From Parafrankia discariae (GTDB lineage Bacteria; Actinomycetota; Actinomycetes; Frankiales; Frankiaceae): a DNA stretch of 64,000 bases. Position 1 is the stretch's first letter. Every line of letters starts with the position of its first letter. The DNA lies in the NCBI RefSeq assembly GCF_000373365.1, contig NZ_KB891241.1:124001-188000 (forward strand), read 5' to 3'. The translations under genes were made by a program, and so were the position numbers. Shown piece after piece: positions 61,468 through 64,000 of this stretch. The notes beneath the pieces were generated by a model. That model worked only from the letters and a program-made list of their open reading frames with translations. It made no database searches and was not told where the DNA came from.

Positions 61468-62387
61468 CCGCAGCCCGCGACGGCCGGGCCGGGCCGGTCA
61501 TCGCCGTCGTCGGCCCGACCGGCGTCGGCAAGAGCGATCTGGCGGTCGAGATCGCCCGCGAGCTCGACGGAGAGATCGTCAACGCCGACTCGATGCAGCT
61601 CTACCGGGGGATGGACATCGGCACGGCGAAGATCCCGCTGGTCGAGCGCCGCGGCGTGCCCCACCACCTGCTGGACGTCTGGGAGATCACCCGCACCGCG
61701 GACGTCGCCAGCTACCAGACCGACGCCCGGCGGGTCGTCGACGGCCTGCTCGCCGCCGGCCGGGTGCCGATCCTCGTCGGCGGATCCGGCCTGTACGTGC
61801 GGGCGGTCCTGGACAATCTGTCATTTCCCGGTACCGACCCGGCCGTCCGGGCCCGGCTCGAACGCGAGCTCGCCGAGGTCGGGCCGGGGCCGCTGCACGA
61901 GCGCCTGACCGGGCTGGCGCCGACCGCCGCGGCGGCGATCCTGCCCGGCAACGGGCGGCGGATCGTGCGGGCCCTCGAGGTCGTCGAACTCACCGGTACC
62001 TTCGAGGCAACTTTGCCCGAATATCAAGCGGTATATGACGTCGTCCAGCTCGGTCTGGACCGCCCGGACCTGGACCTGAGGCTCGCCGAGCGGGTGGAGC
62101 TGATGTGGCGCGCGGGCTTCGTCGACGAGGTCGTGGCGCTCGCGCGGGCCGGGCTGCGCGACGGGCGGACCGCCTCGCGGGCCCTCGGGTACGCGCAGAT
62201 CCTGGCCGTTCTCGACGGCGCAATGGACTCCATGGACACGGCCAAACAGGCCACAACAACGGCCACCAGGCGCTTCGCCCGTCGGCAAAGGTCCTGGTTC
62301 CGGCGTGATCCGCGGATATCCTGGCTGGAATTTCCAGACGTCGCCGCGGCGCTCGCCGAGGTACGACGTCTGGTGGGTTCGCGCTGA
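61464..62387 (+). CDS. miaA: tRNA dimethylallyltransferase MiaA
   Basis: MiaA adds the isopentenyl group to A37 of tRNAs reading UNN codons, making the MiaB substrate. It has 307 residues. P-loop GPTGVGKSDLAV is at about residues 16-27. DGEIVNADSMQLYRGMDIGTAK, PHHLLDVW and GGSGLYVRA are family motifs, and TRRFARRQRSWFRRDPRI is the tRNA-binding basic region. GTG at 61464 overlaps the preceding stop by 4 bp. A 17-bp repeat array begins at its stop codon. Confidence 0.97.
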   Translation: MTAARDGRAGPVIAVVGPTGVGKSDLAVEIARELDGEIVNADSMQLYRGMDIGTAKIPLVERRGVPHHLLDVWEITRTADVASYQTDARRVVDGLLAAGRVPILVGGSGLYVRAVLDNLSFPGTDPAVRARLERELAEVGPGPLHERLTGLAPTAAAAILPGNGRRIVRALEVVELTGTFEATLPEYQAVYDVVQLGLDRPDLDLRLAERVELMWRAGFVDEVVALARAGLRDGRTASRALGYAQILAVLDGAMDSMDTAKQATTTATRRFARRQRSWFRRDPRISWLEFPDVAAALAEVRRLVGSR

Positions 62388-62455
62388 ACAGTGAGTTCAC
62401 TCTGACAGTGGGTTGGCTCTGACAGTGAGTTCACTCTGACAGCGGGTTCGCTCTG
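62371..62455. repeat. 17-bp tandem array starting at the miaA stop codon
   Basis: Four units at 62388, 62405, 62422 and 62439, based on ACAGTGAGTTCACTCTG. Units 1 and 3 are identical; 2 and 4 differ at a few positions. A weaker unit at 62371-62387 contains the last miaA codons and stop, so the array may have grown from the coding end. Units 1 and 3 include the dyad AGTGA-N2-TCACT. Confidence 0.92.
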
Positions 62456-62540
62456 ACGTGTGGCCGGCCCAGCGCCGCGGGAGCTCCGCCTGACCCGTCG
62501 GCCCGGGTGCCGGCCCATCCCGGCGTCTGGAGAGTCCGAC

Positions 62541-63557
62541 GTGACCGCGCTCGACCTTGCCCTGGTTCCCGCGCTGTACGCCTCGTTCGACGACGGTTCG
62601 CTGCGCCTGCACTACCAGCCGGACGTCGACCTGCGTAACGGGTCCGTTCCGGGGATGCAGGCGCGGCCCCGCTGGGCGCACGCCGAGTTCGGCCTGCTCG
62701 GCCCGGCGGACTTCATGCGTGTCGCCGAGGCCGCCGGACTGGTCGGCCAGGTGCACCAGTGGGTGCTGCGGATGGCGGTGACCGAGGCCCGCACCTGGCA
62801 TCGGATGGCCGCGGGCACCTCGGTCCGCCCCCCGCGGCTGTGGGTGCGCATCGACGGCCGCCACCTTGCCCGCCCCGAGTTCCTCGCCGAGGTGGAGCGA
62901 CTGGTGCTGGGTCGGTCGCTGCCGCCGGGCGCCGTCGGCCTGCAGTTCACCGAGGACACACTGGCGTTCGCGCCACCCGCGCTGCCCCGGCTGCTGACGC
63001 GGCTGCGGGATCTCGGCGTCGCGGTGGGCGTCGACGCGTTCGGGACGTGGTACGGCTCGTTGTCCACTCTGGACGTGCTCCCACTGGACCTGGTGCGGAT
63101 CGACGGTCGGTTCCTGCGGGCGACGATCCGCGACCTGGAGGGCGAGGCGGCCTTCGCCTCCCTGGTGGGGGTGGCGCACCGCCGGCGCATGGTCGTCGTC
63201 GCCGAGGACGTCGACACCGCGGGGCTGGCGGACCGGGTCGGCCGGTTGGACTGCGACCGGGTGTCCGGGCCGCTGTTCTGCCCGCCGGTGCCGGTGGAGG
63301 ACGCCCGGATGATCGCGCTCGGCCGGGGCCGGCCGGACAGGTGGTACAAGCCGTCCGCCGAGACCCGGGCCGAGCCTCGCGCCGAGACCGGCTTCCGGCC
63401 GGCGAGCGAACCCGGTCCGCGTCGTGAACCGGCGGCTCCTCCGGCTCCTTCGGGTCCCTCCGGCCACCCGCGTGTCGCCACCCGGCCGGGCCGGCCCACC
63501 GGGCATCCGGGTGGTTCCGGGCGAGGGGACAGATCCTGGGCGGGTGCCGCGGGGTGA
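62541..63557 (+). CDS. Degenerate EAL-domain protein
   Basis: A 338-residue protein whose residues 1-265 follow the EAL phosphodiesterase fold, but catalytic positions are changed. The EAL-x-RW motif reads QARPRW, DDFGTG reads VDAFGTW, and AEGVE reads AEDVD. FTEDTLAF keeps one acidic position. It therefore probably does not cleave cyclic-di-GMP and may bind it or a partner. The last 70 residues are Pro/Arg/Gly-rich and likely disordered. There is no GGDEF or sensor domain. GTG at 62541 with GGAGAG at 6 nt is preferred over GTG 62460 next to the repeat array. It lies between miaA and dapF. Confidence 0.8.
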   Translation: MTALDLALVPALYASFDDGSLRLHYQPDVDLRNGSVPGMQARPRWAHAEFGLLGPADFMRVAEAAGLVGQVHQWVLRMAVTEARTWHRMAAGTSVRPPRLWVRIDGRHLARPEFLAEVERLVLGRSLPPGAVGLQFTEDTLAFAPPALPRLLTRLRDLGVAVGVDAFGTWYGSLSTLDVLPLDLVRIDGRFLRATIRDLEGEAAFASLVGVAHRRRMVVVAEDVDTAGLADRVGRLDCDRVSGPLFCPPVPVEDARMIALGRGRPDRWYKPSAETRAEPRAETGFRPASEPGPRREPAAPPAPSGPSGHPRVATRPGRPTGHPGGSGRGDRSWAGAAG

Positions 63558-63571
63558 GTGGGCCCCGGCCG

Positions 63572-63583
63572 TACGATCGCGGC
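63572..63583 (+). promoter_or_regulatory. -10-like TACGAT, leaderless promoter of dapF
   Basis: TACGAT (63572-63577) is 6 nt before GTG 63584. Confidence 0.5.
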
Positions 63584-64000
63584 GTGCGCTTCGTCAAGGG
63601 ACACGGAACGGGCAACGACTTCGTCATCCTGCCGGATGCCGACGGCGAGCTCGACCTCAGCCCCGCGCTGGTGCGGGCGCTGTGCCACCGGGGCACCGGC
63701 ATCGGTGCTGACGGCGTGCTGCGGGTCGTGCTGACCGCCGCCGAGCCCGCTGGTGCCGCCGCGCTCACCGCCGGCGGCGGTGAGCGCGCGGCGGCCCGCT
63801 GGTTCATGGACTACCGGAACGCCGACGGGTCGATCGCCGAGATGTGCGGCAACGGGATCCGGGTGTTCGCCCGTTATCTCGTCGACGCCGGCTACGCCGC
63901 GCCCGGCCGTCTCGTCATCGCCACCCGGGCCGGCCTGCGGGCGGTCGAGGTGCCGGCGGACGGCGACGTCACCGTCGAGATGGGGCCGCCCGAGCTCGCC
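63584..64000 (+). CDS. dapF: Diaminopimelate epimerase (3' end outside window)
   Basis: DapF interconverts LL- and meso-diaminopimelate for peptidoglycan and lysine. The first 139 codons are visible and open to the end of the window. FVKGHGTGNDFVILPD is the standard start; RGTGIGADGVL follows, and MCGNGIRVFARYLVD holds the first catalytic cysteine (about residue 90). An insert AAEPAGAAALTAGGGERAAA near residues 52-71 is longer than in most relatives. The start codon follows a leaderless-type promoter. miaA-dapF order is conserved in actinobacteria. Confidence 0.95.
   Translation, partial: MRFVKGHGTGNDFVILPDADGELDLSPALVRALCHRGTGIGADGVLRVVLTAAEPAGAAALTAGGGERAAARWFMDYRNADGSIAEMCGNGIRVFARYLVDAGYAAPGRLVIATRAGLRAVEVPADGDVTVEMGPPELA

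Overview
The window is a high-GC, gene-dense stretch of an actinobacterial chromosome. Many starts are GTG, adjacent genes overlap as ATGA or GTGA, and several promoters have a TANNNT hexamer 6-7 nt before the start codon. The order infB-ylxP-rbfA-nrnA-truB-ribF-rpsO-pnp-M16-dapB, thyX, dapA-rnj, ftsK, rimO-pgsA-cinA-clgR, recA-recX, gluABCD, miaB-miaA-dapF is the conserved core order known from Streptomyces-like actinomycetes. Gene content and protein style suggest Frankia or a close relative; this is inference, because there is no 16S gene or symbiosis gene here. I see no transposase, integrase, tRNA, rRNA or CRISPR array. Layout: 1-7.3 kb, translation and RNA maturation (infB, ylxP, rbfA, nrnA, truB, ribF, rpsO). 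7.3-12 kb, pnp, an M16 peptidase and dapB. 12.1-16.7 kb, a two-gene unit of a lidless Hsp70-like ATPase and a large partner with degenerate J-like modules and C-terminal beta domains; this is the most promising poorly described system in the window. 16.8-19.6 kb, hisS (behind a possible leader-peptide switch) and thyX. 20-25.6 kb, phosphoketolase, acetate kinase and an unknown membrane protein, lying between thyX and dapA. 26-28.7 kb, dapA and RNase J, closed by a textbook intrinsic terminator. 28.8-30.3 kb, a PadR regulator and its membrane partner. 30.5-38.1 kb, ftsK, a RodZ-like protein, rimO, pgsA and cinA. 38.3-41.3 kb, an envelope-stress group (clgR, dps, pspA, pspM-like). 41.3-42.3 kb, an unusually AT-rich patch and a sigma-like factor. 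42.3-49.5 kb on the minus strand, lhr helicase, an MFS exporter and nei glycosylase. 49.7-52 kb, a DUF3046 gene, recA and recX behind a dense control region. 52.3-54.9 kb, RNase Y. 54.9-58.6 kb on the minus strand, a glutamate-type ABC transporter. 59.1-64 kb, miaB, an extradiol-dioxygenase-like gene, miaA, a degenerate EAL protein and the start of dapF. Genes with linked roles cluster. RbfA, IF2, RNase J, RNase Y and PNPase cover ribosome maturation and RNA decay. DapA, DapB and DapF cover diaminopimelate and lysine synthesis. RecA, RecX, Lhr and Nei cover DNA repair, and both recA and lhr carry a promoter motif resembling the PafBC-type DNA-damage element. A recurring oddity is short tandem duplications (15-20 bp) that include or abut stop codons at six genes: ribF, xfp, rnj, the RodZ-like gene, the glu ATPase and miaA.
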